A DNA stretch of 5,586 nt from an uncultured Collinsella sp. (GTDB taxonomy: Bacteria > Actinomycetota > Coriobacteriia > Coriobacteriales > Coriobacteriaceae). Each line of letters begins with the position of its first letter. The stretch's first letter is position 1. The DNA is taken from assembly GCA_900551205.1 (NCBI GenBank), contig URUW01000130.1:1-5586 (forward strand). The letters are read 5' to 3'. A program made the position numbers and the translations under genes. Under the pieces are notes generated by a model, which worked only from the letters and a program-made list of their open reading frames with translations, did no database searches and was not told the origin of the DNA. Below, piece after piece: positions 5,465-5,586 of this stretch.

Positions 5465-5586
5465 CCGGCCGGGCGGCGCGGATTAGTTTTTCGTTCGGTC
5501 AGGTCCTGGGCTCGCTCGGAAAGCACATTAAGTGCTTTCCGGCTCGTGCGGAATCTACGAAAAACTAATCCGCGCCGCCCGGCCGG
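5465..5586. repeat. Inverted-repeat element with perfect 30-bp arms
   Basis: The left arm 5465-5494 (starting CCGGCCGGGCGGCGCGG, then ATTAGTTTTTCGT) and the right arm 5557-5586 are exact reverse complements. They enclose 62 bases that contain a second perfect hairpin (5517-5541). The right arm ends on the last base of the window, so the repeat may extend further. The TTTTT run (5487-5491) lies inside the 5' arm, not after the stem, so the large stem is not a standard terminator. Possible identities are a MITE-like non-autonomous element, a BIME/REP-like repeat, or a bidirectional transcript end between convergent genes. It contains no ORF of note. Confidence 0.75.
5517..5541 (+). terminator. 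Perfect 10-bp hairpin nested in the palindromic element
   Basis: CGGAAAGCAC (5517-5526), loop ATTAA, and GTGCTTTCCG (5532-5541) are exact reverse complements. The hairpin lies 68 bases past the HAD stop. What follows (GCTCGTGCGG) has no T-run, so intrinsic termination is doubtful; it could stabilise the mRNA 3' end. The stem is certain, the terminator label is tentative. Confidence 0.35.

Noticed and set aside
1..5586. CRISPR array, tRNA or rRNA genes, insertion-sequence transposase, toxin-antitoxin or phage genes
   Set aside because: No regularly spaced repeats, tRNA-like cloverleaf, rRNA sequence or transposase-like protein was seen on reading both strands.

Overview
The window looks like a chromosomal housekeeping segment of a GC-rich Gram-positive bacterium. 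It most resembles a Coriobacteriia/Collinsella-type actinomycetote. That placement is an inference from the strong preference for G or C at third codon positions, the purine-rich ribosome binding sites (GAAAGG, AAAGGGG, AAAGGA) and my general recognition of the proteins; no search was run.

Layout, left to right. Positions 24-62 hold an intrinsic terminator for minus-strand ndk. Positions 101-504 hold ndk (nucleoside diphosphate kinase), which carries an apparent one-base deletion near position 234 that removes the catalytic His117 from the product. Positions 505-888 are non-coding and hold a plausible ndk promoter (669-696) inside an inverted repeat, a long ndk leader, and the argH terminator (804-835). 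argH (889-2319, minus), a possible 56-residue small gene (2438-2608, minus) and argG (2842-4068, minus) follow. A perfect 12-bp GC-rich hairpin lies between argG and the small gene. Positions 4069-4203 are a divergent intergenic region. An AT-richer segment follows that is either an unrecognised 152-codon gene (4204-4662, plus) or a structured leader. A Cof-type HAD phosphatase (4622-5449, plus) comes next. The window closes with an inverted repeat that has perfect 30-bp arms (5465-5494 and 5557-5586) and a second perfect hairpin nested inside; its right arm ends on the last base of the window.

ArgG and ArgH catalyse the last two steps of arginine synthesis (citrulline + aspartate to argininosuccinate, then to arginine + fumarate), and both look intact with their signature motifs. 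They share an orientation but are 522 nt apart, so a simple tight operon is not obvious. ndk and the HAD phosphatase have no evident pathway link to arginine synthesis.

I see no clear new multi-gene system. The points most worth following up are the broken ndk, the small ORF and hairpin between argG and argH, the AT-rich segment upstream of the HAD gene, and the nested palindromic element at the right edge.
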